Source of the DNA: Apteryx mantelli | Taxonomy: Eukaryota; Chordata; Aves; Apterygiformes; Apterygidae | Direction: 5' to 3' | DNA length: 64,000 nucleotides | Assembly (NCBI RefSeq): GCF_036417845.1 | Contig: NC_089978.1 | Location: 83,756,007 to 83,820,006, forward strand | In this document: piece after piece, positions 1 to 14,400 of the stretch | Layout of the letters: each line of letters starts with the position of its first letter | Position numbering within the stretch: the stretch's first letter is position 1 | Notes under the pieces: model-generated | The model's database searches: none | The model's input: the letters and a program-made list of their open reading frames with translations, nothing else | What the model was told of the DNA's origin: nothing | Position numbers and translations under genes: made by a program

Positions 1-3000
1 TGAGGACTGGTTGCACTTTTGAAAAAAATCTTTAAAATAGCAGCTCTTTGAAGCTACACAACTGTTTAAAATGTTACAAAAAATTATGATGGAGGCCAAG
101 CAGTGAGCAAGGTGATTCTGAAATGGTCAAAAGTAGAAAAAAAAGAATTTATCACCATGATCTGCACTTCATCATCTAGACATCACCACTGAATTCATGG
201 ACAATTGCTAGAAGGTCGAGGAGTAACATGATGAAAGGAAGAAAAAAGAACTGAATGTTTGGGTTGGAACACAAATCATTTTTTCTAAGTTACGTTGAGG
301 TCAATTTGGAACAAATTGCTACCTGCATTCTCTTCTCTTCAGTGTTACCAATAACAAACTCATAAAAGAAACAGGCAATATTAAAACTAAGCAAAGTAGA
401 GCATTGCTTCCCAGAGTTCCTGCCCTTGATCTCTGCAAACACCAGGAATTGCTCTACTTCTCTTCCATATTGTCTGATTAAAAGTTTTTGAAATTCTATT
501 TCACAGCTTCAGCATTTTGAAAACATTGTTACTGTCAGCTCCTTTCAACAGAGAGAAACAGAGATCGCCAGAGAGCCATTCATCTCATCCTGAGCTAGGC
601 ATCTAAGACAGGTCAAATGAATAGTTTTCTGAAGACTATTCTATTAGCTGAAAAGGGGGTGTAGTTTAGATATCTAACTTTTCAAAATCTGCAGTTAGAC
701 CAGATGAATTTCACCTATGAAGCTACTTTTATGCCAGATTTACTCCTTTCTCTGTTATATAATCTCTTTTTGTTGTTATTAATCAGTTAGAAGAATACAC
801 TACACACCTACTTATTTCATAATCCTGAATACAATAAAATGCACTTTATACCTATTCAAACTAGATCAAGTTTTAAGTTAAACTGTGATCTACAGAACAG
901 GCCACACTTCAAGGTTTTTTTCTTTTTCTCCCCTAGAAATGCCAGAGTACTACAAGGGTGTTGCTTTAACTGTATTTCCAACGTTAACTGAAAGCAAAAC
1001 TGTCTGAAAATTCATGAAAAACATGGTACTTGTCACATTTTCAGCTCAGGTTCAGAGATTGCCAGTTCATGTAGTCCACATGTAATTCAGAGAATCATCT
1101 AAACATTTGGATGATTGTCCAAACTGAAAAGAAATTTCAGCTTTTTGAGATTCATCTGTCATTGAAGATATCACAGTGCAAAGAAGAAATGCCCAATTTT
1201 CCCACTAGAGATGAAATATGGAGAATAACAGTGGTAGAAACGGCACTTAAAGAATTTACAGTGATGCGAAGCTACAAGCTACCAGCAAAGAATGTGAAAG
1301 ACATTTCCCATTACTCATAACAGTATACTGTGCTCCTTGCCGAAAATATAAACCTACCATACAGTATGTAGAAAGAAAGAGGGATACTGTCCACCCCAAA
1401 CAATCACATGTGTCAGTTCAGATTACTCATTGAACAGCTATACCTCATGCATTTCATGCTCCTTACCCATTTCTCTGCATCACTTCTTTGTTGTGACCCT
1501 TTCTGTCAGAGATGTTAGTTTTAAAGCCGGCATGAGATTAACTACATAATGCTCCCCTTTGAGGCTTGCCTTCTCTTTATGTATATGCAGTCAAGCTCAA
1601 AGCCAGGACTCGCCAAGCCTCCCCCAGGGATGGCAGATACTCCCTGTAGCCCTGTTATGTAATAACTCACTTCTCTTTCTAACATGGTCACAAGAAGAAG
1701 AGGGGCCACATTGTTTCCAGAAATAAAACAGATTACTTTAATCCTAAACCTACTGCAGTACCAGCATTATAATTCCCTTTTTCTACCACATATTTAACCA
1801 TTTCTATGGAAGCTAAAATAGCTAGTCATTTGTTTAAATATGATTACTGTTTAAGGAACAGTCCTCAGGTAGGTTTATTAAGTGTTTGGGTTTTTTTTTG
1901 TCTTTTTCCCAGTTTGAGCAAACACATTCAGGAAAAAAAAATCACGAGACTTCCCACAAATAGTTGCTAGTCTTATTAAAACACCCTTATTTAGAGTCCA
2001 CATGCTGGTTCTCCAGACAACCATTACTCAAAGGTATGTCTACCTTTTCCAATGAACTATTATTACTACACTTTTCCAGGAAAACCTGCTTTCCCTTTTT
2101 TCTTCCCCCATTGACTAGCTAATTGACACCTTCTATGAGGAGGGTTTTTTCTATGCCTTTTCCCTGTATTATTACTCACTGCACAGTACATTGTTCTACT
2201 TGTGCTTCCACTGTCCCAGGCATTTCTGATTTCTTCCCTTCAAACTACACTGTAGTACAAGAGGAAGAACACTGCAGTATCATCTCAATAAACAGAGTAA
2301 GATTCTAACATGTTTGTCATATGCAGATCAAACTAATCTGTCTTAACTCTTCCCCTCTAAAACTTACATCTCTAGTCTAATCTTTTACATTCTTTTTATA
2401 GCCAACAGGGAGAGGAAATTCCAGAGGTTAATTTATCCCCTTCTAAGATGGGTGCTCAAGGCAGGCACCCTCAGAAGGTGATTGCTCCTACTTCTTTCAT
2501 TGAGTAAATGCAAAACTTTGGTGAACTGGCTTAAACTTAACATCTAACATTTGGCAGGCTCAAGTTGCATGAGATTAGATTTATCCAGCATGTTTGAATA
2601 TTGTTAAGAACATCTAATCTTAAAAAGAAGCTGTTGTGATATCATCTGAAATCTTCTTCAAGTGAAATGAGGAGTGCTAAGTCATTTATTATATTTTTAA
2701 AAGAAGATGAAAGCAATCACTCAGGAATGAGTTCCCAGTGATTACCAAACTTTGTTTTCACTTCTGTGTCTTTTTGGCAAAACAACTGCTCAGACATTGC
2801 AACCATGATTTAGTAGTAGCTTTGATTATATATCACTCAACAATACCATTTTTATATACATATGTTGTATATATGTTTATTATATATATAGTTATTATGG
2901 TTATATGGTGTTGCTATGGATTGCTCAAGCTTCATGTTTTGCTGAGGAGGGGGAGAAAAAGAAATAGAAGTGTTGTTTTATCTCACTCTTAAATCTACTT

Positions 3001-4249
3001 CTATATACAAACTTAGTCCTTTCTAGAATAAATTTTAAAATGTTATCTTTCCCAAAGGCTGGAACTACCCGCATTTAAAAGTAATGTTTCAGGCAATATA
3101 TGTAGAGATATCAAAATTAGTGATAAATGCCAATTCACCTAAAAATAGCATTCTGCTGAAGCATTAATATAGCTATGTTGAACAGACAAGTAACAACTGA
3201 ACCTTGAATTAAAACTTTGAATGACTTTCATGAGCCTTTTTTAAACATAAGACTGTTCATAGTTTTATAGAATAACAAACTTGTATAGGAGAAAAGAAGT
3301 GTGGGAAGTAATTGCAGTGATTTTTATTTGCCATATGCATTTATTGCTTTGGGGTTGCTTGAGGCCTTCCTCTCTCTGCCTCTCAATCTAAAACCAGAGC
3401 AGGTGCTGTTAACCTAAATGCGACCTGAAATAGAATTACTTTGATGACAGGATCCCGCTCATGCACTGTATTTCCCATACCTCTGTATGACATTGATGGA
3501 ACATTTTCTTATCTCCATCTCTGTTGCCTATTAACATATGTATGCAAGATTGGAGGGCTAAGAGGAGGAAACTTCTTCTCCTATTTAATATTAGCAGGTG
3601 TAATGTTTGGGCTGTTTAACTAAAGGGATATTCTTATTTTGAGGTTAGAAAGCAGTGAAATCTGTCTTTTTTCACTGGTTTTAGGATGTAGAGAGTGGTT
3701 TTCATGTTTTCATGAGTTCAACTCTGACCTTTGACAATTGCATCACTGTTGTAGTACAGCATGTAGCTACTCAGGGAAGTCTTGCTCCTTTAATGAAATA
3801 TGCTGTGGCAGTGATCTTTATACAGAGTATAAAAATGAGAAAAACTATTTTTGAATTAATCTGGTATTACAAGGGGAATCAGTTGGGAGTCAACAGGACA
3901 AGAGATGCCTCCAGTTGCCTTCCAAAAATTTCTTCTGCAACTAATCAACTAGTGGTGATCTCTTTTTTCAAGTCAATGCTTTATTCGCAGGAAAAGTGGT
4001 TTATGATAAACCAACCTAAAGATCATGAAGTCTCACACCACTATAACCATGTTTGTTATCCATGAGTAGGAATTTAGGCTATCAGCTACTCAAAGATAAA
4101 ACTGCACTTTCATCAGCTTGGGTGCAGAATTTGTGAAGAGTAGAGAAAAAGTCCCAGATCACACTATTTACTGTTTACTGAAAGTGGAGTCCCTTGACAA
4201 TGAAAAGAGCTGTGGTATGGCATGTTCTTCCTAATATTTCTCTTCCCCC
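1..4249. other. Intergenic AT-rich DNA, no gene recognised
   Basis: No exon, RNA gene or clear young repeat was recognised here. The open frames at 1111-1320, 2123-2308, 2738-2992 and 3712-4065 are short, have low-complexity or unfamiliar translations and lack convincing splice context, so I treat them as chance. There is a TA-rich stretch at about 2848-2892. The 117-codon frame at 3712-4065 is the longest in this part, but nothing in it resembles a known domain. Confidence 0.6.
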
Positions 4250-5766
4250 ATCATTGTTATGTCCCCCAAACCATTACGGGGGAAGCTATCATACCTTTTC
4301 TGGGAAATCAGCACGACTTGGTGCCTCTCTGAAGTACCTATATGCTAACACACATGGCATGGGGAGCAACAGGAGGAATTAGAGGTCTGCATGCAGTTGC
4401 AGGGCTATGGTCTCATTGGGATCACAGAGATAGCTCACATGACTGGAGTGCTGCAATGGATGGATACAGGCTCTTTAGGAAGGACCAGCTGGGATGATGA
4501 GGGTGGGGAGTCACTCTGTATGTGAGAGAACAGCAGGAATGCATGGAGCTCTGCCTGGGGATGGGTCAGGGACCATCTGAGAGCTTGTGGGACAGGATTA
4601 GTGGGCAGACCAACAGGGATGATGTTGTGGTGGGTGTCTGCTACAGATCCCCTAATAAGGAAGGAGAAGTAGATGAAGCCTTTTCCAGACAACTGGAAGA
4701 AGCCTCATGTTTGCAGGCCACAGTTCCTCATGGGGAACTTGAACCACCCTGATATTGCTGGAGGGACAACACAGCAGGGCACAAGAACACAAGGAGGTTT
4801 CTGGAGTGCACTGGTGACAACTTCCTAACATAAGTGATCAGGGAGCTGATGAGGGGAGATGCTCTGCTGCATCTGATAGTTACAAAGAAGGAAAAAACAG
4901 ATGGGGATGTGAAGAGTAAGGGAGCCTGGGCTGCAGTGACTATGGGATGGTGGAGTTCAGGATCATGAGAGGAGGGAACAAGAAAAAGCAGGATTCCAAC
5001 CCTGGACTTCAGAAGAACAGACTTTGGCCTCTTCAAGGACCTGCTTGGAAGAATCCCATGGGAGACAGCCCTAGAGGAAAGAGGAGTCCAAGAGAGCTGG
5101 TTGATTTTTAAAGATCACCTCCTCCAAGCTCAAGAATGGTCCATGATGATGAGCAGGAAGGCAACCAAGGGCAGCAGGAGGCCTGCATGGATGAACAAGG
5201 AGCTCCTAGCAAAATTCAAATATAAACAGGAAGCACACAAGAGGTGGAAACAGGGTCAAGTGAGCCAGGAGAAATGTAGAGACACTGTCCAAGCTTGCAG
5301 GGATGGGTTTAGGAAAGCCAAAGCTCACCTGGATTTTAATCCGGTGAAGGATATGAAGAGCAACAAGAACGGCTTCTACAAGTACATCAGCAGCACAAGG
5401 AAGACAGGGAAAATATGGGCCCACTGCTGAATGGGGCCAGGGACCTGGTGATAAAGGACATGGAGAAGCCCAAGGTACTCAATGCCTCAATACCTTCCTC
5501 ACCTTGGGCACAAATTCAAAAACAGGAAAAACTGTTTAAACATGAGAAAAAACATTTTTACTGTCAGGGTGGTCAAACACTGGAACAGGTTGCCCAAATA
5601 GGTTGTGGAGTCTCCATCCTTGGAGATATTCAAAAAACCTGACTGGATGTAGCCCTGAGCAACCTGCTCTAGCTGACCCTGCTTTGAACAGGAGGGTTGG
5701 ACTAGACAGTCTCCAGAGGTCCCTTTCAACCTCAACTATTCTGTGATTCTGTGATTCTGTGATTCT
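4250..5766 (+). mobile_element. CR1 LINE, internally deleted, reverse transcriptase region missing
   Basis: This is a non-LTR retrotransposon of the CR1 family in plus orientation. The left part is the start of ORF2, which encodes the apurinic-type endonuclease. Readable pieces lie at 4522-4752 (with 'VVVGVCYRSPN' and 'EVDEAFSRQLEEAS') and 5101-5430 (with 'RPAWMNKELL', 'RWKQGQVS' and 'NKNGFYKYISS'), all familiar from avian CR1. The two pieces share a frame, but stops and a frame change separate them. The catalytic GDFN-type motif has decayed to GELE near 4733-4744, so the endonuclease is dead. After about 5490 the sequence jumps to the CR1 3' region ('acaggttgcccaaataggtt', 'ggttggactagacagtctcc') and ends in three octamer repeats at 5738-5766. 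The whole reverse transcriptase domain is absent. The 5' limit is approximate. Confidence 0.9.
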
Positions 5767-7046
5767 CTTATTTTAATTTTTGGTTTAGTTTCAGTCAACT
5801 GCTGTTCAAGGCCTTTCTGATTTGATGAGGCACTGAGGCTTTTATGCTACATGCAAAAAGAACCTCTCTCTGGAATGGGAAAGGGCAGTGCAATCTCTGT
5901 TTCTCCCTAGAGGGAGAAGGCCTAAAAACTGAGTCAGATATGTTTTGAGAGGAGACAGACACAGCTCAGGGTTGAGCTAAAACAGACTTCAATAACAGTT
6001 AAAACTAGTCAAATATGAACAATCTCACAGTTTCCTATGGGAAGCCTGATAGGGACAAGAAAGGAATTTTAGCTAAAGAGAGTACAGAAAAAATTCAGCC
6101 TATGCATTTCATGTGGCATTACCCATGCTGTTGAGTAGGTTTCATTCTAACTTTGGACCCAGCTGAGAAAGAATCACTTTTCAAGAGTAAAAGACTTTCC
6201 AGCCACTGGGACAGAAAGTAATTCATGTTGTTGGTATTTCAGATGATGTCTCATAATTTTCCCCGGTGTCTTTATATGGATATTGAATAGAATGAGTGAT
6301 TGATGTAGAAACTGGAGGGTCTTCATATCTCTGGCAAATAAGACAAAGCACACCATCAGTACTCTGACTGCATTCTGTACAGAGGATGTTTTCCAGTTTG
6401 ATGGTTAACCATTAACTTCCTCATGGTAAAATAACAATTCAGTGTGGTGAATATATTGAATGCTATAGAAAGATAGAGGAATCTTTAAATGGACAAGAGG
6501 AGGTCACCCATCACTGGCGCCAACAGTGTGTCTTTTCCAAGTCCTGGCCTGAACTTTGGCTGGAAGGAGTCCATGAGCCTGGTGGTGAATAAGTTGGTTG
6601 TGCATAAATACAAATTAAAAGTGTGTGTGTGGGGGGGAAAGGTGATAGAAAAATGAATGGTACATAGCAGCCAAAAAAAAGTTAAAAATTTTTCTTTAAT
6701 AAGTCTCCATTCTGAAAGTGCTCTTTTTTTTCAATTTTTTTTTAACACTGAACTTATCTACTGCTGAACTAATGCCTGGGACCAGTTAACTGAACTATGG
6801 AGAGAATCTAGCACTCAAAATATTAAAAAGTATCTTAATTTTGCAAGTTTCTGAGTAGACACAGTGGTAAATAGCAAATATATTCAATATGAAATACAGG
6901 TACTTTAGCATTTTCCTGACCTACAAGGAGAATTTATGGACTTCTGTATGAAAAGATGGTAATGAAGACTTTCTTGGACTATGAAGCTTTAAAAAGAGGA
7001 TTTTTATATATTTATTTTTTATTAGTGAGATAATCACTTCTGTTTT

Positions 7047-7079
7047 ATACATATATATATATATATACATACACATACA
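7047..7079. repeat. TA/CA dinucleotide microsatellite
   Basis: An (AT)8 core at 7051-7066 runs into imperfect ACATAC-type units. It is a simple repeat and likely length-polymorphic. Confidence 0.85.
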
Positions 7080-10000
7080 ATGAGGCATGAAAGTGGTATT
7101 ATAGTTAGGTGATATTATAGTACAGAGCAGCAATCAGTGCACCACCAAGACATATAGGTATGCCTCAGTGTGTTTTTGAAGTTGGTGAAAAAGAAACAGA
7201 AATTATAATATTAGATAAGTCAAGCAAATGATTCAAAATATATCAAAAAAATAACATTAATGAAAGGCAAAAAATTTGCAAAAAGAACATTACTAAGGTT
7301 TTGGAAAGCTGGAACTTTGAACTTTGGGAAGCTGGAACTTTACCAACTGTTGGGAAATAATCAGTAAGAACCAGTCTCATGTATATTTAAGCTTGTCAAA
7401 TGAATAAGTTAGCTTTGTTCTCTAACCTCATAGTATGTTTTTTTTAAGGCGGTAGAATCAGAAGATGTTAGTGGGCCACACACAAATGTATCCTGCAAAA
7501 CATATTTAAGATTTTCCAGATTTCAAAGTTGTTATTTGGCAGGGACATTCACTATGCTAAATCATCGTAATTATAACTGCAGTATTGCTTATTTTCTGAG
7601 CTACTGTGGCCAGAGCTAGTAGGCAAATGTATCTCACAGCCATAGATATGTACAGTTCCTGAAGCTAATAAACTGATTTATGTAGTATACATCTAGCACA
7701 CTGAATGTTCTTATCAGATTTTTCATCAGCAGATTCACATAAAGCATCACACCTTTCATTAACTGAGACTTACCTCACATGACTATTAGATTAAGTCTAC
7801 ACAGATAAACATCTGATAAAAAAATGAAGCCAGAATTGACCAAAGCATAAACAAATGAAGGAACCAATTGCAATTGCTAGAGTAGCTATTTTACTGTATC
7901 TACACTATAGTTAATCCAAACCCTAGTTAGAAAACATAATCTTGCAATAAAATAAAGCAGTATTGTGTAGTGAGTGTGCTCTCATTCCTGTTAAAGCATA
8001 CTTATTACAGAGTTTCTATGGCATTTATCTAAATTATTTGACAGTCAGTATGAAAGGGATAATGGATAGAAAACATTTACAAATTATTTTCTTCCGTATT
8101 ACTCTCCTTTGATGTCTTTCTTTATTTGGTGAATTTAGAATTTCACTTTTAATGTTATTTTAATTAATTTAGAGAAAGTTCTTTGGTCTACTGTAATATA
8201 GTTAAAATTCTCTCCAAGTTGTAATTCTAAACTACATTCTAAAGGGTACTATATTTTGAGTATTTTTAAATCACATTGGTCCAAAACAAATCTGCAGTGA
8301 AACATCTGTCTAATCACGTTCTTATAGTTACAGAAAGAAAAATAAAATAATGTCCATGGCTCCAATTGTTTTTCTAACAAATTGTCACGTGCTTTTAAAA
8401 AAAGTAATTAAACTTTTCAGAAATCTAGTCTTTAATAGGACCTTTGAAATTTTGGTGTTTTTAGTAAGACACGTGACTATCAAAGCCAGCTACTGAAACT
8501 GTGCACTGTTTGGTAAATGTATTTTTTATTTACAGTAGGAAGATGTGAAAAATATCAACCATAGAAAAAAACAGTGACAGTCTATGGGGATCTTATTACA
8601 GTGTCAAAACAAAACATCTTTCATGTAAATTATGCTGTCATGAAAATAATAATTATGACATAAGAGTGAATGGAGAAACTTTCAACCAGTTAATAAAAAA
8701 GCCTGTATTTCTTTGTTTGTGTTGTACCAGCATGTAGCTTTAATAATAGCTTTATCCTTAAACTGGCATGCAATTACCAGTTTCATAGCTTCTGGAACAA
8801 ATAAGCTCCACAAGTTTACCTGTGATATTTGAAATACAGACTGGATTTTTCAGGAGGCAGATTGATTCGAATCCTTCAACTCAAAAGTCTCATTTTATTC
8901 TTGCAAGTTGCAGAGTAATTGGTAGTTTTCCTAAATGCTTTTACTATTCCTATTGTGCAGAGAAGGTGTGTTTTAAAGTTAAATCATAAATTGGAAGGTA
9001 TAAATGTAGATAACAAGGATGTCTGCACAGGACCCAGCATGGCAGCAGATGTTCCTGTTGGTGAATCTTGTATACATCAGACCTGCAATTAACTTAGATT
9101 GTATATAAACTCATAAAATCTATAGACTGAATTGCTGTAGTCCTAAAATGAATTACAGAATCATGGCATACTTTTTTCTTCTTGTTTTTAACTTTGGACC
9201 TTAATCCTTCCCACTGTGTTGAAATAATTCTTATATTCCAACATCCGCAGCACCTCTGAGACATCTATGATAATTAATAAAACAAATATAAATAATCTGT
9301 TACTTATTGCTTCCTTAAATTGTTGAATTTCTGTCCACTTCAGAGGACTAAGATCTATTACTGACAGATTCCAAGCTCTATACAGTGATTGCTTATGACC
9401 TGATATGAATAACTTAGAACTAGAAAACGATGCTGCATCTCAAGCAGGATGTAGAATTGTGTAAAATGTTTGTTTCCAGTTCTGGCAAATTGTGAGATAC
9501 CACACTACTAACTTGCGTTACTCTGATTTATAGACAAGCCATTGTTGATATTTTTGTAGGTTTTAAACTTGTATCAACACTACTTTCCCTGTCATTCCAA
9601 GGTCTGTGCTTTGTAACTAAGCAACTGTGTCACAGAGAGAGGCATAAAAGTATTAGTAATTTTTTAAATTCTCTAAAAATTTTATAGGTACTTCTCTACA
9701 TTGTTCTTTGTATTTCTCTAAAATGTTGCATAACAAGACAGTTACTGGTTTGTGCCTTCAGTCTACATTGTCTGTATTGACTATATTTATCTATATTGTG
9801 AATGATCTGCATAACTTACTTCTGCCTTCAATGCTTGTTAGTAATTACCAGTCATTCCATTTTCCCCCTGTGGGAGTGGATCCAAAAGAATATCATCAGT
9901 TGTTCTTCTGCCCCAGTGATTCTTTTGTGTAGGATGCTGCAAAGCTCAGCTTGGTCATTACTCCTTTTCCTCTAAGAGGTCATGAACGTTTTGAGCTGTA

Positions 10001-10721
10001 TTTGCACCACTGGGCTAATGACTCTTCACACAGTGATTTCTCATCTAAATAGAATGAAGGTCTTTCAGTTTTCCCACTGAGCAGGCCAAAATTGGGGTTT
10101 GAGCGAGAATTTCTGTTGCAAAGGATAGAGAAAAGATATTGGCAGACTGCTGATAATAGAATTTGTATCTGATCTGACAGCCTTATGAATTTCATTATCA
10201 AGTGGTCACACAAAAATTGCGAAAGATCTATCAGCATCTGTGGATAGCAGAGGTTTGTAGCTGATGTCTCACGAGGAAGGTACAAAGTGGGATGAACCTG
10301 AATATGTGGAATGAATGTGGAATGAATGTAACATTAAATTCACTCATGGTTTTGTTACCTCTGTATTGTATTAGACCAATATAAATCTCTCAAAGTTACT
10401 ACTCCTGTTTACTATCCAGAAGGTTCAGTTAGGGAAGAGTATGGCTGCCAACTTATTTCTGTAGATGGACTTGGGAAGTGTATTACTTTAAATAAGACAT
10501 AGTGCACTCTTATGGAAAAAGTCTGTCACTAGATTAAATTCAAAGTGTTATTTTTGACATAAAAATCCATTTCACGAACGAATTCATGCATGGTTTTTCA
10601 AACTGATGAGAATCAAGTTTATACAGAATTACAGTTAATGATAATACATAGTTTGCAATGGGTATTAAGCCTTGTGCTTCAGGGTTTAAGCTCTTCTTTG
10701 GTCAAGAAGAGGGATGAGACC

Positions 10722-10746
10722 TGTGTGTGTGTGTGTGCGTGCGCAC
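10722..10746. repeat. TG/GC alternating microsatellite
   Basis: TGTG repeats end in GCGTGCGCAC, giving a 25-base run of alternating pyrimidine and purine, a sequence type that can adopt Z-DNA. The two overlapping frames across it (74 and 69 codons) are artefacts of the repeat. Confidence 0.85.
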
Positions 10747-11435
10747 ATTTGTGTTTGTGTATGCACGGGCAGACTATCTCCCATTTGCTATTATGGAGTT
10801 CTTTTGAAGTATAACACTGGAACTGTCAGAGACAGGGGACTGGATCTGGAGTCTAATCCAGCACATCAGCTGCGGAGTGTCCAGGAATCCCCAATTCCTC
10901 TGTTTTTAAAGCAGAGGTATTAGAAGTATTATTACTAGCATCTTTGCAGGTTTTATTCAGATCAAATCAAGGGAACATGGTAATGAAATTTCTAGCAGCT
11001 GCTTGAGATTAGTCCCTGTTAAGCTTCTACCACTGCTTCTATGGAGGAGCTGTCTCATTTGCAGAGACAAATGGCAAAACATTAGTTTGCATAAAACTGC
11101 TCAATGGACAGGGCTTTAACCAACACACGGTAATAAGATGAAGAAATGAAAGGATAGTTGTGCAAGAAGCTGGTTTACTGTGGCATATACAACATAGGCT
11201 GCTGCAATGACAGATTTTTAAAGCTTAGGACACAGTGATACTTGTAGAAGATTGACAAAGTACTTTGTAAAAGAATCATATCCAGTTCTGTCAACTGCAG
11301 CATCTACTCTTCTCATATTCGTGCTTTATCTGGAAAGCTGTTAGACCCTACAATTAAATATCAGAGAAATAGTGAAAATTGTCTGATGAGTCCAAGGCCA
11401 TACTTTCTAGCACAGACTGAAGCAGAGAGTTTTAT

Positions 11436-11479
11436 CTTCAGTTATGAAAAAGCCTCCCTTCAGTTATGAAAAAGCCTCC
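11436..11479. repeat. Perfect 22-bp tandem duplication
   Basis: A 22-base unit at 11436-11457 is repeated exactly and without a gap at 11458-11479 (unit begins 'cttcagttatgaaaaagcct'). Two identical copies of a non-low-complexity unit suggest a recent slippage or short-duplication event. Confidence 0.9.
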
Positions 11480-14400
11480 ATACATTCCTCTGAAAATGTA
11501 AGAGGCTGAAAATAGGAGTAAATATAGCTAACATTCACAATGACATATTCCTCCATTTTCAAGCCCCTTTATTGTGTCTGATTTATGAAGGGAAGATTTC
11601 AGATAAAACAGTTTTTGCATTTCTGATTTTTAGGTAATTTTCACTAAGTTGTGCCTGGAATGAGTCCATGGAAATTTGTACGAGATGCATAAGGTGGATT
11701 TAGTTGAGTTCACAGTGGATACTTAAGGAATATGTTGTTTACTTCTTTCCATTTTGTACGTATGCATTTGGAATTGTGGCTGGTAGACATCAGATTAACC
11801 CACTTTGTCTCCTATCTACAGAAAGGGAATAAGAATCATCTTTCCTATTCTAAAAGTGTTCTGAGAAATTTTTATATTTGTATAAATGTTAAGTTCCCCA
11901 TATTACTGCATCCAAGGTTGCCAGTGCACTTGTTTATTTTTAATCTTGTAATATCTTGTGTTTTATTTTCTCACAAACTTAATTTTTTGATAAATGTGAT
12001 TGCCTGAAAACTCTGATGCCACTAAATGTAAGTTTCCAGCCCTCAGGTTTGCAGATGAAAGCTTGAAAACATTAACTGAGAGCTCTCTAACACCTTAGAG
12101 ACCAGAAGGGAAACAAATTAGAATGCATTAGTTTTTAAAATATTTTTTAAAGACAGTCTCATCATGTTTTGGCCTCTGATTCATGATTTCTGAATGTTTG
12201 AGCTGGTAACATGTGCATGCTGCAGTGTATAGACATGAAGAATCTGAGTTAATGGTTTGTGCCTAGGTTTGCTTTATTATAGATTTTTATTCATGCACAT
12301 TTCCTATTTGACTTAATTGGATATTCTGCCTGAGCCAGACCATTGGATTGTTAACTCTTCAGGTCAGAGACCTTAACAATCTTTGCAGTCTTTTGACCAC
12401 ATAGTCTTCCCATGCTCTGTAAGTGTAAGTAATAACCTTAATAAACTTGCCAGAGCTCTTTAGGACCTCTTTCATCTATCATTTGTATTTAGCTTTCCAT
12501 TTAAAACTATACCTACATTTAAATAAGGCTAGATGCTTTGATTTGAACGGTGTGGCAAATCACTCCAGTTTGCCCAGATATGTCTATACTTCAAATGACT
12601 GCAGTCTTATTGCTATTGTACAGTTTATCTCCATTGCAAAGAGGGTTTCAATTATTTTAATGCTGAACAGAAAGAATGCAAGTGTGAAGAAAAATGTATC
12701 AATCCAGAGAGAACTGGACCCAAAGGGACAGAATACTTGCAAAAGCGTAACAACAAGGAGGAAGCTAGATAAGTGTGCTGTGTTGAACAAGTGCCAGGAG
12801 ATTCAGAATTACCTTTGGCAGGATACACTATCTCAAACTGTATTGAGGAATGAGGGCAAAACTGCACAATAGTGAGCAACAACAGCAGAGTGTGTATTCA
12901 ACCATGGAAGGTCCTGTATTTGGTGTAATGGGTACTTCTCTTAACGCAGCTTACAAGATGACTGTAGTCATTTGTTCTTCTCCCTTTACTATTCCACTGA
13001 CTTTGACTGTCAAACTGTCGGATGGCCCGTGCTTACCTGAGTCTAGACACTACCTGACACACCTAAGTTAGGGGCATAACCTCTGTTGGGGAGATGGAGA
13101 CACACACACTGCACTAAAATACAGGTCAGACCTTAGGTGGGCAGAGCTACCTTCAGGAAAGGCTTCTCTCCACTGACTGTGCAGGGACCCTGAGAGAACG
13201 ACAGTTGTAAGGTGACTTTTAGGTAGGTGGAGTGAATCTGGGTTCATTCTTCACAAATAGACAGCAAACAGCTTAAGCAGGAAGCTGATATGGGTAGCGG
13301 TCATGACCCCCACTGTGCGGTTCTAATTCATCTTCATACTGCAATGACTTTTTGACAATTTGGCCATTCATCCAGCAGAGGCATAAGAGAAATGGGCCCT
13401 GGAGGATTGCCAGCACTACTGAATTTGCCTGACAGATAACCAGAATAATTCATCACGTGGATGATCTGGTACAAATACAGATATATTTTTAATTTTGTAT
13501 GTTTTAAAAAACCCAACCTTTTGACACGTTTTCGAACTATACTAAAACAGTTTTGTCCTGAGGCAGTATTAAACCAGATGTCATAGGTCTCTCTCAATTT
13601 TTGTATCAATTTCTTTAAGCAGTCTTAAACTATGACATTTGGTATTCAAAGTCTGGGGCAGACTTAACTTGAAGTTTCAGAATGGGCCTGTGTTGGGCAT
13701 TGATTGATTTGTTTCTTCCAAGTATGTGCTGTCTTCTTTTTAAAAAGAGGGATCTCCTGGGGGAAGGGGATGTTGCTCTTAGGGCTACTGAGAGTCCTCA
13801 AAAAGAGAAGGCTCAAGAAACTGCAGGATGAAGTAAGCAAGAAAGAGAATTATAGCAGGGAGGCTGCAGCTCATGCATGGATTGAAAGACTGCAGTGAGG
13901 ATCAGAGAGCAGCCTGGCAGGCTCTGGAGTTGAAGGCGAGAATTTCTGAGGGACTAGAGTAGACAAAGCAGAGTTTGCTGCCATTCAGCAAGTTATTAAG
14001 TTAGTTGCTATCATGGACTAGCTTTCAAAACACACTGGATTTGGAAGAACTGTGTACAAGCTTTTTTATTTCTGCTTATGTCTTCTTTTGTCTCATTTTA
14101 ACAAGTTACATTTGTAGTTGTTATTCAGATAAAACTTTTTTTTTAATGAGCTTAAAGGTCATACAGTCATCTTGTGGGAACACATTCCAGTAGGAGGCCT
14201 TGGCACTTCTACCTCAGTGGTTTGGCCAAACTGGGATCCTGTCATAAATATATGGCTAATTCCTGGCTCAGTGTCAGTTGAGTCTTTGGCCCATATTTTG
14301 AAAGAGATTTTCCAGATAAACACAAAAATTGGTTGACCAAACTCTCAAAAGCACTTTACATACAGCAGTGCAGCAGCATGTTACATATGCAAAAAGGAGC

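Noticed and set aside
12447-12872. 141-codon frame in intergenic DNA
   Set aside because: No domain, signal peptide or related sequence recognised, and AT-rich single-copy DNA of this length can give such a frame by chance.
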